From: Cladophialophora immunda
Taxonomy: Eukaryota > Ascomycota > Eurotiomycetes > Chaetothyriales > Herpotrichiellaceae
Direction: 5' to 3'
Length of the DNA: 64,000 nt
NCBI RefSeq assembly: GCF_000835495.1
Contig: NW_015622541.1
Location: 62,001-126,000, forward strand
Positions 10,707-21,786 of the stretch are shown piece after piece. Under the pieces are notes generated by a model. It did no database searches and was not told the origin of the DNA. It saw nothing but the letters and a program-made list of their open reading frames with translations. Numbering within the stretch: the stretch's first letter is position 1; each line of letters starts with the position of its first letter. The position numbers were made by a program, and so were the translations under genes.

Positions 10707-11705
10707 ATGGCCACACTCGAGAAAAAGACAATCGAGACCAAGCGCTCACTCACCTACACATACTACGTCTCACCCAAGAGCAAGGCCGATTCCTCCAAAC
10801 CAGCTTTGTTCTTCATCCATGGCTTCCCCGATAGCGCTCTCATGTGGTCGGAGGTCATTGACCAGCTCTCAGACCTACCATACCAGATAATCGTCCCAGA
10901 CTGCCTCGGCTATGCGGGTACTTCCAAGCCCAGTGATCTCCCCATGTACAAATGGTCTGGCCAATGCGCTGACCTTGTGGAGATCTTGAAGGTGGAGGAC
11001 ATCAAGAAGGTCATCGTTGTTGGTCACGACTGGGGGGCCATGCTGGCCCAGCGGTTCTACAATCGCCATCCCGACATGGTATCTGGGGTAATCTTGTGTA
11101 ACATTTCCTACCGACCTCCATCTGCGGACAAATTCGACCTTGATGGGTTCAATGCACTGACCAAGGAGCGCTTTGGATACCCCCTCTATCAGTATTGGTA
11201 TTTCTTCACTTCCCCAGACGGGTACAAAACCATCAACAGCAACCTCGAAAGATTCTGGGAAGTGTTGCACGGCGCGGATCCTGACTGGATGAAGAAAATG
11301 TTCGCCGGCAAGGACGCAATGGCGAATTACATGTCGGGCGGCGAGCGGGTTGCGTTGAAGCCTTATGCAACAGAACCCAAATGGAGGGTTGATTTTATGC
11401 AGCGCTTCACCAAGGATGGCTTCGAGGCCCCGACGAATTGGTACAAGGCGCTCGCGACCAATGTGCAATGGGAAGACGACAAGAGTATTCCCAAGGAGAA
11501 TCATGTTGTCCATGTCCCTTTCTTCTTCGTCGGGTGCACGGGCGACAGCGTGGGTCGGACTGATCTGATTCACATCTCGAGGGAAGCGGGATACTTGCCA
11601 GATTTCGAGATGACTGAGATCGAATCTGGTCACTGGTGTGCAATGGAAGCACCTGAGAAGGTGGCCGAGGCCATCAGAGGGTGGGTGACCAAGCGATTCC
11701 CGTAG
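10707..11705 (+). CDS. Soluble epoxide hydrolase (alpha/beta-hydrolase)
   Basis: Predicted cytosolic epoxide hydrolase turning epoxides into diols. The frame opens with TTG at 10677; ATG 10707 gives 332 residues, a normal length. The oxyanion-hole motif HGFPD is at 38-42. The nucleophile elbow GHDWG puts the catalytic aspartate at 108. The acid is probably Asp280 (GCTGDSVG) and the base His309 (ESGHW). Lid tyrosines that hold the epoxide oxygen are plausible at Tyr163 and Tyr246. An Asp nucleophile separates it from esterases (Ser), though haloalkane dehalogenases share this; the lid tyrosines favour epoxide hydrolase. There is no signal peptide. The substrate is unknown. It is convergent with the MOSC fusion gene. 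Confidence 0.88.
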   Translation: MATLEKKTIETKRSLTYTYYVSPKSKADSSKPALFFIHGFPDSALMWSEVIDQLSDLPYQIIVPDCLGYAGTSKPSDLPMYKWSGQCADLVEILKVEDIKKVIVVGHDWGAMLAQRFYNRHPDMVSGVILCNISYRPPSADKFDLDGFNALTKERFGYPLYQYWYFFTSPDGYKTINSNLERFWEVLHGADPDWMKKMFAGKDAMANYMSGGERVALKPYATEPKWRVDFMQRFTKDGFEAPTNWYKALATNVQWEDDKSIPKENHVVHVPFFFVGCTGDSVGRTDLIHISREAGYLPDFEMTEIESGHWCAMEAPEKVAEAIRGWVTKRFP

Positions 11706-11876
11706 AATGCTTGGAGACTTGTGCACGTCGCCTCTTGAAGCGACCCGTTCGAGTTTCCCATCCTCCTGATGTGCCCTTCCGAACCTAAATATCGAGCCAA
11801 CTTTCAGCAAATACCACGCTTCATTCAAAATACTCCAACAGAGTTGTGTTCTAAGCCCTTTTCCTCTTTTCTCTCT

Positions 11877-13565
11877 TTACAGATCTAGCACAATTGTTCC
11901 AATGCCTCTAGACACGCAACTCAGCATAGCTGAACACTTTTCAGCTTCCACTAATCCGGTTCCTCGGTGTTTGACGTTGCCACTTCTGACACCAACACGA
12001 CAAGTACCACAATTGCCAGCCTCACAGGAAGAGGAAATCTCCAGTCCCGCCTCTCGCAGCGCATCGAGCAGAGTTTTCTCTCCCTCCACAGACAGCGTCC
12101 TTCCTGAGTCGGCCAATTCGGCCACAAATGGATCACCAGAAGTCGCGACCTCGAAGGTCTCGAAGTGGAGATGACCAGAACAGACACTCATTGAATGAGC
12201 CGCCTCCGCAATGGCCCTTCGGAGTCGATCAGAGCCGCAACAATAGATGTGCGTGTTATTCTTCACCTTTCCCATCACCAACGCGGCGTTGAACGCCTTC
12301 CCAGCGGACTTATCGTAGATGGTGACATTGGGTCCAAGTGATTTGAGGTATCTCTTCAGAGCAACGTCGTGCGAGCTTCGAACCAGATAGTGTAGGTGGT
12401 ACGAAAGCCCCTCTTGTTGGCAGCGGGCTGCTGAGGCAATGAATGCTGTCAGGCCAATGCCGCCAGCGATGAAAACATGCTCGTCAGCCTCAGTCGAGAG
12501 CGGAAAACTCGGCGTGATCTTTCCAAACAACAACGTATCGCCCAGGTGTAAGTTTCGGTGGATGAAGTGTGATCCTCCACGGCTAGTCTCGCTGAGGGCT
12601 ATAGCAAGCTCAAATCGATTTGCATCACCTGCTACGACTGAATACGCCCTCACTAGCTTTCGGTCGCCCAGCTTCACTTGCACATGTGACCCTGGATGAA
12701 CTTCTTCGGGATTTGGTGAGGGTTCAGTTCTCTCGAATGTCAAGGACACAATCCTTGGGGTTTCTTTTTGCTTCTTGACGAGTCTGTAGCTGGACCAAAT
12801 ATTCATTAACATGGCATCTCCGCCCGTGAGCCGCTTCTCTTGGTCCTCGTACTGCTTCTTGAGGCGATTCTCAAAAATAGTACGGGCTTCAAGCCCGAGC
12901 TCTTTAATTTGGATCAGTTGTCTCATGGCCATTTCATTCCGCATGTCGTGGTAAAGGTAGTATTGAACTTTGGCTATCGTCCACTCAGGATGTGGTCGTC
13001 GGAGAAGAATCATATCGTCTCCAGCCTGCACTTTGCCTTCCTTCAGGATTCGGTACAACCATCCGGTCCGGAAGAGGTCTTGGGAGCGTTTAGACATGTC
13101 CTTGATCTGGAATCGGTGGTTCAATTTGAAGCATGGCTGGCGAGGCAGCGACACCTGCGCAACCACCGTTCCAATCTGGATGACATCGCCGATGCAAATG
13201 TTCCGTTCGTTGGCGTGCGCTGCCACGAGGTTTTCACCGAATCCGCCTGGGACAAACAAATGGGCGCTGTCAGGCAGCTCTTCCTTCCATCGGCGATAGT
13301 GGAGTGTACTGTATTGCAGTAAGGCCATGTCAGGGCCGCCATGGAGCTCGAAGGCGTGCTGGTCGCCTTCACATCCCAACTGATTGACCGCGACGGGACC
13401 TCGTCGGACGTTCTTGAAAATGGCAGATTGGACCTGGATGCCGAAAACAGGCCTTACTCTGCCAGTCCTGACTTCAAGCAGCTTCTCGGCTTTCCATGGC
13501 TGTTCGAGAAGTTTGACTGCCTCGAGATTGTCATCTTGGAATATCGTCATGTTGGAACAGCCCAT
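11877..13565 (-). CDS. MOSC - flavin reductase - 2Fe-2S ferredoxin fusion protein
   Basis: A single-exon, 562-residue three-part redox protein. Residues 45-165 form a MOSC domain of the YiiM type (QLGCEGDQH, HGGPDMALLQY, GGFGENL, and PRQPCFKL with Cys145, the likely molybdenum-cofactor ligand). A helical linker (170-235) follows. Residues 260-460 are a ferredoxin-NADP reductase-like module (RAYSVV flavin motif; FIAGGIGLTAFIASA nucleotide motif). Residues 475-562 are a plant-type ferredoxin with Cys514, 519, 522 and 550. In related bacterial systems separate MOSC and reductase proteins reduce N-hydroxylated compounds; electron flow NAD(P)H to flavin to Fe-S to Mo is my inference. No targeting signal is clear. 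Divergent from the beta-glucosidase. Confidence 0.88.
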   Translation of the reverse strand: MGCSNMTIFQDDNLEAVKLLEQPWKAEKLLEVRTGRVRPVFGIQVQSAIFKNVRRGPVAVNQLGCEGDQHAFELHGGPDMALLQYSTLHYRRWKEELPDSAHLFVPGGFGENLVAAHANERNICIGDVIQIGTVVAQVSLPRQPCFKLNHRFQIKDMSKRSQDLFRTGWLYRILKEGKVQAGDDMILLRRPHPEWTIAKVQYYLYHDMRNEMAMRQLIQIKELGLEARTIFENRLKKQYEDQEKRLTGGDAMLMNIWSSYRLVKKQKETPRIVSLTFERTEPSPNPEEVHPGSHVQVKLGDRKLVRAYSVVAGDANRFELAIALSETSRGGSHFIHRNLHLGDTLLFGKITPSFPLSTEADEHVFIAGGIGLTAFIASAARCQQEGLSYHLHYLVRSSHDVALKRYLKSLGPNVTIYDKSAGKAFNAALVMGKVKNNTHIYCCGSDRLRRAIAEAAHSMSVCSGHLHFETFEVATSGDPFVAELADSGRTLSVEGEKTLLDALREAGLEISSSCEAGNCGTCRVGVRSGNVKHRGTGLVEAEKCSAMLSCVSRGIGTIVLDL

Positions 13566-14532
13566 GTCGGTTGCCTTCGACGATGCAGCTGCAGAGGCAC
13601 TGGCATTTTAATGACTAGCCCATCGTCTCCCTGCGGCTCTCGCTCCGGACTTTTGCATTGTTGTCCAGGCTGACTCACCAAGATTCAGGGTTGCATCCTA
13701 TCTGACGAGATTTCATTGGATCTCTATAGATCCGACGTGGGGAGCGGCCTGCCTTTACGACCGAGATGGTGGCAAGAAGGTGAGATCTGTAGCTCCGAAG
13801 CGACCATGGGCTAGTTGAGGCCTAGATCTGGCATCCAATGATAAGAAATTCGTGCCTGGTCACGGCGAGATAGATACGGATTGTGTTTGCTTAAGTCGGT
13901 ATCTAGTGGTCTAGCCGCTCCCAAGGAACTATATCGCACAGGGCGACGGGGAAATGATTCTATCTCATCAGACCGATTGCATTGGTCATTTCCCGCTCCA
14001 GTTCCCGCGTACGACCTTGATATCGGAAAGCGCGCGGTTGCAAGCATTTCAGCGAAGGTGCAAGGTTTATTTGAGGTCAAGTGGCTATCTGGGCCCCTTT
14101 TGTAATCAATTCACGATGAGGTTGCTCTCTGAGAATCCTGCCAGCTTCTTCCCTTTTTTTGTATGTTGGAGGACGGAGCATTTCTAACGAGGTTGCACAG
14201 CCACATTTTGCAATTGTTTGCTTCATCATGACAGTTGTCGGGCGGTTGATCTCCCGCCCCCAGTCGGCCCAAGTGTAACCGCAAGCTCGACGTATGACCG
14301 ACTCGATCAAATTCTCCTCCCTTTCTCTTCTTCCCTGTGTCCTTGAAGAGATCCTGTGTGGATTCATACACTACCAGACTGCATGCATGGACTATAGTCG
14401 ACTCCAGTGCGTTTGGCAGAGGAAATGAAATTTCTCTCAACCTTGTTCGGATATAAAGGTTGGCAGGGCGAACAACACGCCACCATGTCGCTCTCTCGAC
14501 AAATCTTGTTGACCGCCGGTCGTTCGCCCAAA
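13566..14532. promoter_or_regulatory. Divergent promoter region, MOSC fusion and beta-glucosidase
   Basis: 967 bp without a supported gene. A TATA box (atataaag) starts at about 14451, 82 bp before the chosen GH3 start. A CCCCAG near 14257 fits the carbon-repressor CreA consensus (SYGGRG) in reverse, which would suit a cellulolytic gene; a single site is weak evidence. Confidence 0.5.
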
Positions 14533-17007
14533 ATGTTACTGGTCACTCTCTGGTCGAGCCTGCTGGCCTTGACAGCTCAAAGTGTTGCGCAAGATTATGG
14601 CACCTCGCCCCCAGTCTATCCCAGCCCCCCAGGCACCGGGATTGGCTGGGAAGCAGCCTTCGCTCAAGCCCAGGCATTCGTGTCCAACCTGACACTTGAA
14701 GAGAAGACTCAATTGGTGACTGGTATCGAGGGTCCGTGCGTGGGCAATATTGGCGGAATTCCGCGGGTCGGATTTGACGGGCTCTGTCTCCAAGACGGTC
14801 CCCTTGCTATCAGACAAGCGACATATGCCTCTGTTTTCCCTGCAGGGCTAACCGCTGCGGCGTCATGGGACAGGTACCTCATATTCTTCCGGGGTCTGTT
14901 CCTGGGAGCAGAATTCAAAGACAAGGGAAGTCATGTTGCCCTTGGACCCGTTGTCGGCCCTCTGGGTCGCTCTGCCTATGGTGGACGCGGTTGGGAGGGC
15001 TTCTCACCAGACCCGTACTTGACTGGTATTGCAGCCGAGGAGACCATTAGGGGTATGCAGCAGAGCGGCGTCCAGGCCTGTCTCAAGCATTACATTGGCA
15101 ACGAGCAGGAGACACAACGGAACCCACGGTTGTCTCCGTCCGGCACCACAATAGAAGCTGTCTCTTCCAACATTGACGATCGGACCATGCACGAGTTGTA
15201 TCTATGGCCATTCGCCAATGGCGTCCGCGCGGGCACGGCCTCCATCATGTGCTCATACAACCGAGTGAATGGCTCCTACGGGTGTCAGAATTCCAAGACG
15301 CTGAATGGATTGCTCAAAACAGAGCTGGGGTTTCAAGGCTATGTAATGTCGGACTGGCAAGCAACGCATGCCGGCGTACCTGCGATCAAGGCCGGATTAG
15401 ACATGGACATGCCTGGTCAGTGCAAAACCCTCCTTCGTGCTCCAGAAAACCTTCTCACAAAAAATCCATAGGGTCTATTGGCAGCTCGCGCGACACCTCA
15501 TTCTTTGGCGGCAACGTCACTCACGCGGTTCAAAACGGTACGCTCGACCAGGATCGGCTCGACGATATGGTCAAGCGAATCATGACCCCGTACTTCTATC
15601 TTCATCAAAACGAATACCCCCCAATCGACGGAACAGAACCAACGCTCAACTCAGACCATCCGCCTTATCAACATCCGTTTACGCTCGGAGCCTCTAACGT
15701 GGACGTTCGAAGCGGCCACGGTCAACTCATCCGCGATATTGCTGCTGCGGGTACTGTACTGCTGAAGAACACGAATGATGTCTTGCCCCTCACAACGCCG
15801 AAAACACTAGGTGTATTCGGCAATGATGCCGGAGACTTGGTGAATGGACAGTATTTCTTGACGTCTGCCTTCCAGACGCCCTTCGGCTACGGTAAGAAAA
15901 CCTGACATGCCCTCTTTTCAACATACACTAATGGACGGTATGCTAGAGTATGGAACCCTCCCTGTTGCTGGTGGCAGTGGTGCTGGTCGACTCTCATATC
16001 TCGTCTCTCCCCTTGAAGCGCTCAAAGCACGCGCTGCCCTAGATGGCACCCTTGTACAGTACATCCTAAACAACGATCTGGTTACTCAACCCAGTGGCCT
16101 CGGTGCGATCATGCCTGTCCCAGAAGTTTGCCTTGTGTTCCTCAAGTCCTGGGCAGCTGAGGGAAGTGACAGGCGCAGTCTTGAAGCAGATTGGGACAGC
16201 ACAGCCGTCGTCAGCTCTGTTGCTGCATTCTGCAACAACACCGTGGTCATCACGCACTCGGCCGGTCTGAACGTGATGCCCTGGGCGAACAACCCCAACG
16301 TTACGGGCATTCTTGCGGCACATCTTCCTGGACAAGAATCTGGCAACTCAATCGTCGACATCCTCTACGGGGCGGTCAATCCGAGTGGCAAATTACCTTA
16401 TACCATCGCCTTGAATGAGAGTGATTACAGGTTTAGCGATATCACCAATTCCACTAAACTGCTGCGGACCGAGGATCCAAACGCATGGCAATCAAACTTC
16501 ACCGAGGGTTTGCTGATCGATTACCGGCATTTCGACTATTATAACAAATCAGTCTTATATGAGTTCGGATTCGGCCTGTCCTATACTACTTTCGATGTGT
16601 CTGATTTGAGCGTGGACAAGCACAATGCGACAATCAATCCTCTTCCGGAGGATCTCCCTATCGCCCCAGGTGGGAACCCTTCACTGTGGCAGATACTCTG
16701 CACGGCGAATTTTACGGTTGCAAACACCGGCAATGTGACAGGTGCAGCGGTGCCGCAGCTTTACCTGTCATTCCCATCAGTTCCCAGCTCCATACCCACC
16801 CCACGGAACGTACTCCGTGGCTTCGACAAATTATGGCTCGCACCCGACGAATCGCAGACCGTCAGCTTTTCATTGACAAGGCGAGATTTGAGCTATTGGA
16901 ACGTCAAGAAGCAGGAGTGGGTGATTCCTGGCGGGACCTTTGTCATGAGCCTTGGATTCAGTTCGAGGGATCTGCGACTGAAGCAGCATTTGGATGTTGT
17001 AGGATGA
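14533..17007 (+). CDS. Secreted GH3 beta-glucosidase
   Basis: Extracellular glycoside hydrolase family 3 enzyme, expected to release glucose from cellobiose and related beta-glucosides. Exons are 14533-15415, 15472-15891 and 15947-17007 (787 residues), with introns of 56 and 55 bp and clean GT/AG ends. The protein begins with a signal peptide ([20 protein letters not shown]). Family blocks seen are [36 protein letters not shown] and [10 protein letters not shown], which puts the nucleophile at Asp274. A C-terminal fibronectin-like part ([17 protein letters not shown]) and many N-glycosylation sites follow. An in-frame ATG at 14485 would add 16 residues but lies almost on the expected transcription start set by the TATA box at 14451. 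Confidence 0.93.
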
Positions 17008-17212
17008 GATTGCATCTGCGTGGAGATTCGACTTGCGATGCATATTGTACGGAGCCAAGGGATAGAAGAGAGGATACGCAACTTCTCGGAAATCAAGTCA
17101 GTGGGATAGAAGCCGCGGCTTTTGCCCGTAATTAAGCTATCAGGGACTGTAAGATCCGTTTCCTTCTTTCCACCCAGATGGCCTGCATTTAATGATGCCT
17201 CGAGCGTCGTAC

Positions 17213-19471
17213 TTAGAGTGGAGGCAGGCCTTCTCTGCAAACAGGGCAAACGAGTCTGAGATTCATCCAACCCTCGAGACACTCGGCATGAAAAATATGC
17301 CTACAAGGCGTCACCATATAATTTCTCTGCTCAAGCCACGCCACCCCGGTACCCCTGGTAAGTGGTCTTCCACTTGTGTTGTCTGCCTTTGACAGAACAG
17401 GCACATCGATCTCGTTCATACAAATGGCGCAATCGAACACTTTGCGCGTTCTATCGTCTTTGTCTTTGGCCTCAGAAGCAGAGGCGAGCCGCCCAATGGA
17501 CATCCCATTTGCTTCGACGTCATCCTCGCGTAGCAGGGGGTGGTAATCGTAAGCCGGTGGGCACCAAGAATCTTGCACGAGTAGACGAGGTCCCAGGAAC
17601 TGTTGACTCGCAAGAAGCGTGACTTGAAGCCACAACCAGCCAAGCAAGATGACAGCGGCGGTCGGGCTCGTGTCGATGGAAAGGAGGTTGTTGTTTGCGA
17701 AATACCAATAGAGGATGGGCACTGCGCGAAGGACACTCGTTCCGACCACATACTCCCAGCTCAAGGCTTTTCGACAGTTGCGCATCGCGTTGCGATAGAT
17801 CTGTGGCCACCAGTAGGAGAAGTAACAGAATACCAAGAGGTTGACATAAGCCGATCGTAAGGCTCTTGGCCATGTCGTGGCCCAGAGAGAAAAGAACATG
17901 AGCATCACGAGCGAGAAGTAAAATCGGCTGTAAATGGCGGCAAATGACGCGCGCGGGCTCGGAATCTCTGCTGGCACGGGGTTGCCCTGATCGGAGGGAA
18001 TAATTACTGGAGTAGCCCCTTCTGGCCTTGGAGCTGTAGCTGGAAGTGGGAGGCCAACCGTGTCGTCGGCGCTTGTTGCCTGTCCACCTGTAGGTGCAGG
18101 AGCCGGAGTAGGGGCGGCTGTAGTATTTGTAGCGGTTCTCTGTTGACGTTCCTGTTCCGCACGTGCAGGGTCGCCGACTTGGACTGTCCATATGTCAAAG
18201 ACGAACTTGACCTCCAAAAAGGCAACGTGTATGCAGGCTAGATAAGCAGCGGCTGCCACCATTAGAAAGGCCGCATCATCTATCATGAGCAGTGCCATAA
18301 GCGCAAACAAAAGCAAGCCATCACCGAGGGCAGCAATGACGATACTCTGATAAGCGATGCGGCTTCGAGTCGAGGGCGTCGAAGCCTTTTCCATTTGCCG
18401 TTTGAGGAGAGCGATTTGCATCCCAATGGAGATGACGTACGCAAACAGTAAGCGCTGTGCGAGAGTCCAATATGTCTCGATCTTGGGTCCGAAAATTGTG
18501 GGCGACGACAAGATGTAGCCGCAGTCGGGTGAAAAGATGACGGCTGAAAAGCTTAGTGGCGGAGGCTGTCCAACGGGAGCGCCATCTGGCTGAGAAAGTT
18601 CCTGTTCGACTCGATGAAGGAAATCACTGGCTCTGGTCGAATCTAGGCTGGGGAACCTATATGGTATCGGCTGCAGCCAGACGATGAGTTCACATTGAGG
18701 CGCAAATGCCAGTCCATCGGCTCCGTCATCAAAGACTCTATCCCAAATTTTGTGCATCGTCTCGTTCATCACAGGTACTGATGCGTTGAAAGCGCCGACA
18801 TCCAGAGCAAAATGTGGAAGCGCAGGTACGGAGTCGAACTTGGAGCTCGCTGTAGACATGATGATCTGGCCCGGAGAAAGATGGACGCCCTGGAGCTTGG
18901 CCTGCCAACCATTCCCGGGAGAGGAGTCTGTCCAAATGGAAATGTCGGCTTTGATCGAGGAAGCCTCTTGAACAGGCCTGTCCTGGGAATCATAGATGGA
19001 TAGACTGAGTTCGCCTTCACGTTCGGTGATATTCCTCTCGAACCTGGCTGTGAGATAGTCCATTTTCGGGTCCAGCGCGGTTAGGTTGATGACCGGGGAG
19101 ATGCCCGAGATATCATTGTGATAGAACTTGCCACGAATCTCCCCAGTGACCCGTTGGAAGATGGGCAAGTTCTCAGTCACATCGATGCCATCCCAGTTGC
19201 TTTGGAACTGACCCAGGCTCAGGTCCTGCGCGGCTGGTAGGGAATCCCATTTGTAGCCATCGACTTCTCGAAAGCCTGTTAGGTTCAACCAGCTGTTTGC
19301 TTTTGGGTTGAGTTGACCATAGGATGAATTTGCCAAAACGTCAAGTCCTGCTCGGCGCTCGTCCTCGATGCGATCCGAGTCGATTTGGCGCAAGCGCCGC
19401 GCAGGCTGTTCGGGAGTAAGGAAGACGAAAAGGAGTAAGATGATCAACAGTGCGACCCGTGGACTCTCCAT
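17213..19471 (-). CDS. DSC1: Dsc1/Tul1-type transmembrane RING E3 ubiquitin ligase
   Basis: Catalytic subunit of the Golgi/endosome Dsc E3 ligase complex, which cleaves SREBP in fungi and degrades membrane proteins. Single exon. I chose ATG 19471, which opens directly on a signal-anchor (VALLIILLLFVFLTP); the open frame runs 76 codons further up without likeness to the family. The protein has 752 residues. A luminal domain (about 30-380) is followed by a cluster of seven or so membrane helices (about 390-650) with a Pro/Ala/Thr-rich loop. At the C-terminus is a RING-H2 domain: CAIC, TPCRHIFHAEC and CPVC spacing. Both topology and RING fit. Divergent from ZRG17. Confidence 0.93.
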   Translation of the reverse strand: MESPRVALLIILLLFVFLTPEQPARRLRQIDSDRIEDERRAGLDVLANSSYGQLNPKANSWLNLTGFREVDGYKWDSLPAAQDLSLGQFQSNWDGIDVTENLPIFQRVTGEIRGKFYHNDISGISPVINLTALDPKMDYLTARFERNITEREGELSLSIYDSQDRPVQEASSIKADISIWTDSSPGNGWQAKLQGVHLSPGQIIMSTASSKFDSVPALPHFALDVGAFNASVPVMNETMHKIWDRVFDDGADGLAFAPQCELIVWLQPIPYRFPSLDSTRASDFLHRVEQELSQPDGAPVGQPPPLSFSAVIFSPDCGYILSSPTIFGPKIETYWTLAQRLLFAYVISIGMQIALLKRQMEKASTPSTRSRIAYQSIVIAALGDGLLLFALMALLMIDDAAFLMVAAAAYLACIHVAFLEVKFVFDIWTVQVGDPARAEQERQQRTATNTTAAPTPAPAPTGGQATSADDTVGLPLPATAPRPEGATPVIIPSDQGNPVPAEIPSPRASFAAIYSRFYFSLVMLMFFSLWATTWPRALRSAYVNLLVFCYFSYWWPQIYRNAMRNCRKALSWEYVVGTSVLRAVPILYWYFANNNLLSIDTSPTAAVILLGWLWLQVTLLASQQFLGPRLLVQDSWCPPAYDYHPLLREDDVEANGMSIGRLASASEAKDKDDRTRKVFDCAICMNEIDVPVLSKADNTSGRPLTRGTGVAWLEQRNYMVTPCRHIFHAECLEGWMNLRLVCPVCREGLPPL

Positions 19472-19833
19472 CCACCGGGTTGTAACCTTCTGCGACTCAT
19501 CGCAGGGTTTGGCTATGATAATATTTGAGATTGACTTTAGATGATGAGCTGTCGTGAGACAGTTTAAAAGGCGACACGCACCTGTGGCCGGATAATGAGT
19601 TTCTCCGCAAACCGAGGCTCCCCCTTTAAGCCGCAGCGCATCATCCCGCCCTCCTCTTATGGACTTGGGTACCGTTAGGTATCGAGTCAAACAGCTCAAG
19701 GACGGATTCTTAGATCATGGGCACCACATAGCATTTACTCTGTACGCAGGAAGCAGGGCACAGACACTGCTGTTGCATTCCACATCAGCCTGGGCACCTG
19801 TTCCTCCAGACGGCAACAGCACCCTTGCCCCCC
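19472..19833. promoter_or_regulatory. Divergent promoter of DSC1 and ZRG17
   Basis: 362 bp between divergent start codons. It contains a ggtaccgttaggta element near 19668-19681, one of several related motifs in the window. No other element is firm. Confidence 0.45.
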
Positions 19834-21333
19834 ATGGCGAACACAATGCCCATCCCTCTACCTCCTCGAACACCTACACCTCCCCCTGACGAGACATCCT
19901 CTCCTCAGAAACCCGCAGCCTGCGATCCAGATCCTCCACATGACCCAACATCACTGTCACCACACCAGTACGACCCCGATTACATGCCCTCATCCGGAGT
20001 CGCATACTTCTCTCCCACGACCCCTGAAAAACAAAACGCAGGCGGAAATGGAGCAGGCCCCTTCAACTTCCAGCCATCAACGCTGGCCAAGTCACCAGTG
20101 ATCAAATCTGTTCGTAATTGTCCCAGACTTGTGCACTTCCCAGGGGATCGAGACGTTACTGACGAACGGACTTCACTCCTATAGAACATCGGCCAGAGAC
20201 GCGGCCATAAATACAAACACAGCAGTGTTTCACACCAGATCTTCCTCGAACCACCTCCACGGGCGCCTTTAGCACTACCCAATTCACTTCCGATTCCTAC
20301 ATTCGCGGAATGTCGAGCTAGTATGACCAAAGATCAAAAAGTCCGCTTCTACTGGAGTATATGCCACATGGCTATCGCAGGCTACACGGCATGGAACTCA
20401 CATGGTTCGTCTGCTATGGAAGCCCTATCACATCTGATATTCTACGATTCGTTGGGGGCATTGCTGTGTGTTTTGGTGGAGGTCCTTTCCAATTTTGAAG
20501 TCTGGGGACGGTCGAGTGTGCGACATCCATTCGGTCTGCAGCGCATGGAAGTCATTGCTGGATTCGCCCTATCTGTCCTGTTGATTTTCTTTGGCTTTGA
20601 CCTTATCTCGCATAACGTAAAGCACGCCCTGGAAGGCATTGGGCACGAGCCGCACCATCCCCACACCCACGAACAAGTTACAGCTGGAACAGTCGACGTG
20701 ACTGCGATTCTGGCTTTAGTCGCGACGTTGATATCCGCAGTTGGCCTGCAGAACCACGCACGAATTGGCAAGGCAATGCGTTTCGCAGCCATGGAGAACT
20801 TGCCATCTCTTCTCAGCAACCCCTGTCATTTTCTGACACTCTCCTGTTCGGCAACTGTCCTGCTGCTCCCGCTCCTCGACTTGCATACTTATGAATGGAT
20901 GGACAAGGCCCTGTCGCTGAGCATCGCATTTTCCATGCTCTTTCTGGGCTTCCACCTTGGTCGCAATGTTGGCTCGATGCTCCTGATGTCTCTTCCTTCC
21001 AAATCCGCCTCCGCTCTGTCCGAAGTGGTGGCGACCATTGAAGCGGACCCTTTGGTGCGGGCAGTGGAGCAGGCCAAGTTCTGGCAAGCACATTATGGAA
21101 CAGGAATGGCGAATCTGCGGCTGAGAGTCGTTGGCAGCGAAGAGAACCTGGTGAAGCTCAGGGAGCGGATCACGAGTATTGTCCGCAACAAGCTGAGCGG
21201 CGGGTATGGTTTGGGTAGTAGTGGGCAGAAATGGGAGGTAAGCGTTCAATTCAAGGTCGATGTGGAAACGGCGATGAGTGCGAGTCATAGCCACTTCATG
21301 AGTCCCCAATCATGGGTGGGAATGACCACTTGA
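19834..21333 (+). CDS. ZRG17: Zrg17-like zinc transporter (cation diffusion facilitator)
   Basis: Member of the CDF family; yeast Zrg17 pairs with Msc2 to move zinc into the ER/secretory lumen. Exons are 19834-20109 and 20185-21333 (474 residues). The splice joins SPVIKS to NIGQRRGHKYKHSSVSHQIF, a stretch typical of fungal Zrg17, so the long second frame alone is incomplete. The donor is gttcgt, weaker than the other introns here; a ctgac branch motif precedes the acceptor. The N-terminus is Pro-rich and disordered. Five to six membrane helices lie at about 150-340, with a His-rich loop (HEPHHPHTHEQ). The C-terminal cytoplasmic domain follows. The start is ATG 19834, because the frame itself opens with TTG. 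Confidence 0.88.
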
Positions 21334-21786
21334 ACCGGAGATAGCTGGTTTTGGTATATGTACAATTATCCCTGATGACTTTACGACTGTGATACGCCGA
21401 GGCAAAATAGCCCTCAATGTCGTGGGACAATGTAAATTTACAGATTTGACGTTCATGGTACCCAAATTCTTGAAACCTGGTTCCCGCAGCGCGTCAGTTG
21501 AAGACCTTCTCGCTTAGGACTTCTGATCGATCGCCACGCTGGCAAAGGTATATTCTTGCCGCATCAGGTTCTGCGAAAATCGCCCGCCGGGGATGGTTCG
21601 AATGACAACAACCGTGCCTCCAGCGATTTGTTCCAATGAGCCCACTCTGCCTTCATGCTGTCGACACAAGACTCCCAGAGGACCATAGCTCGACCCCTGG
21701 ACTGATACAGCGGATTTCGACGTCTGTAACGGGGCCAGAGGGTCGTTATGTGTGCCACCGCAGGCGGATACTGGTAGACTCCTTGT
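21334..21786. other. Convergent 3' region, ZRG17 and mitochondrial IF3
   Basis: 453 bp between two stop codons. A 77-codon minus frame at 21564-21797 has no family likeness and overlaps the end of IF3. Nothing else is supported. Confidence 0.45.

Noticed and set aside
10875..11828. 317-codon minus frame
   Set aside because: Antisense to the epoxide hydrolase with complete catalytic residues; no likeness to any family.
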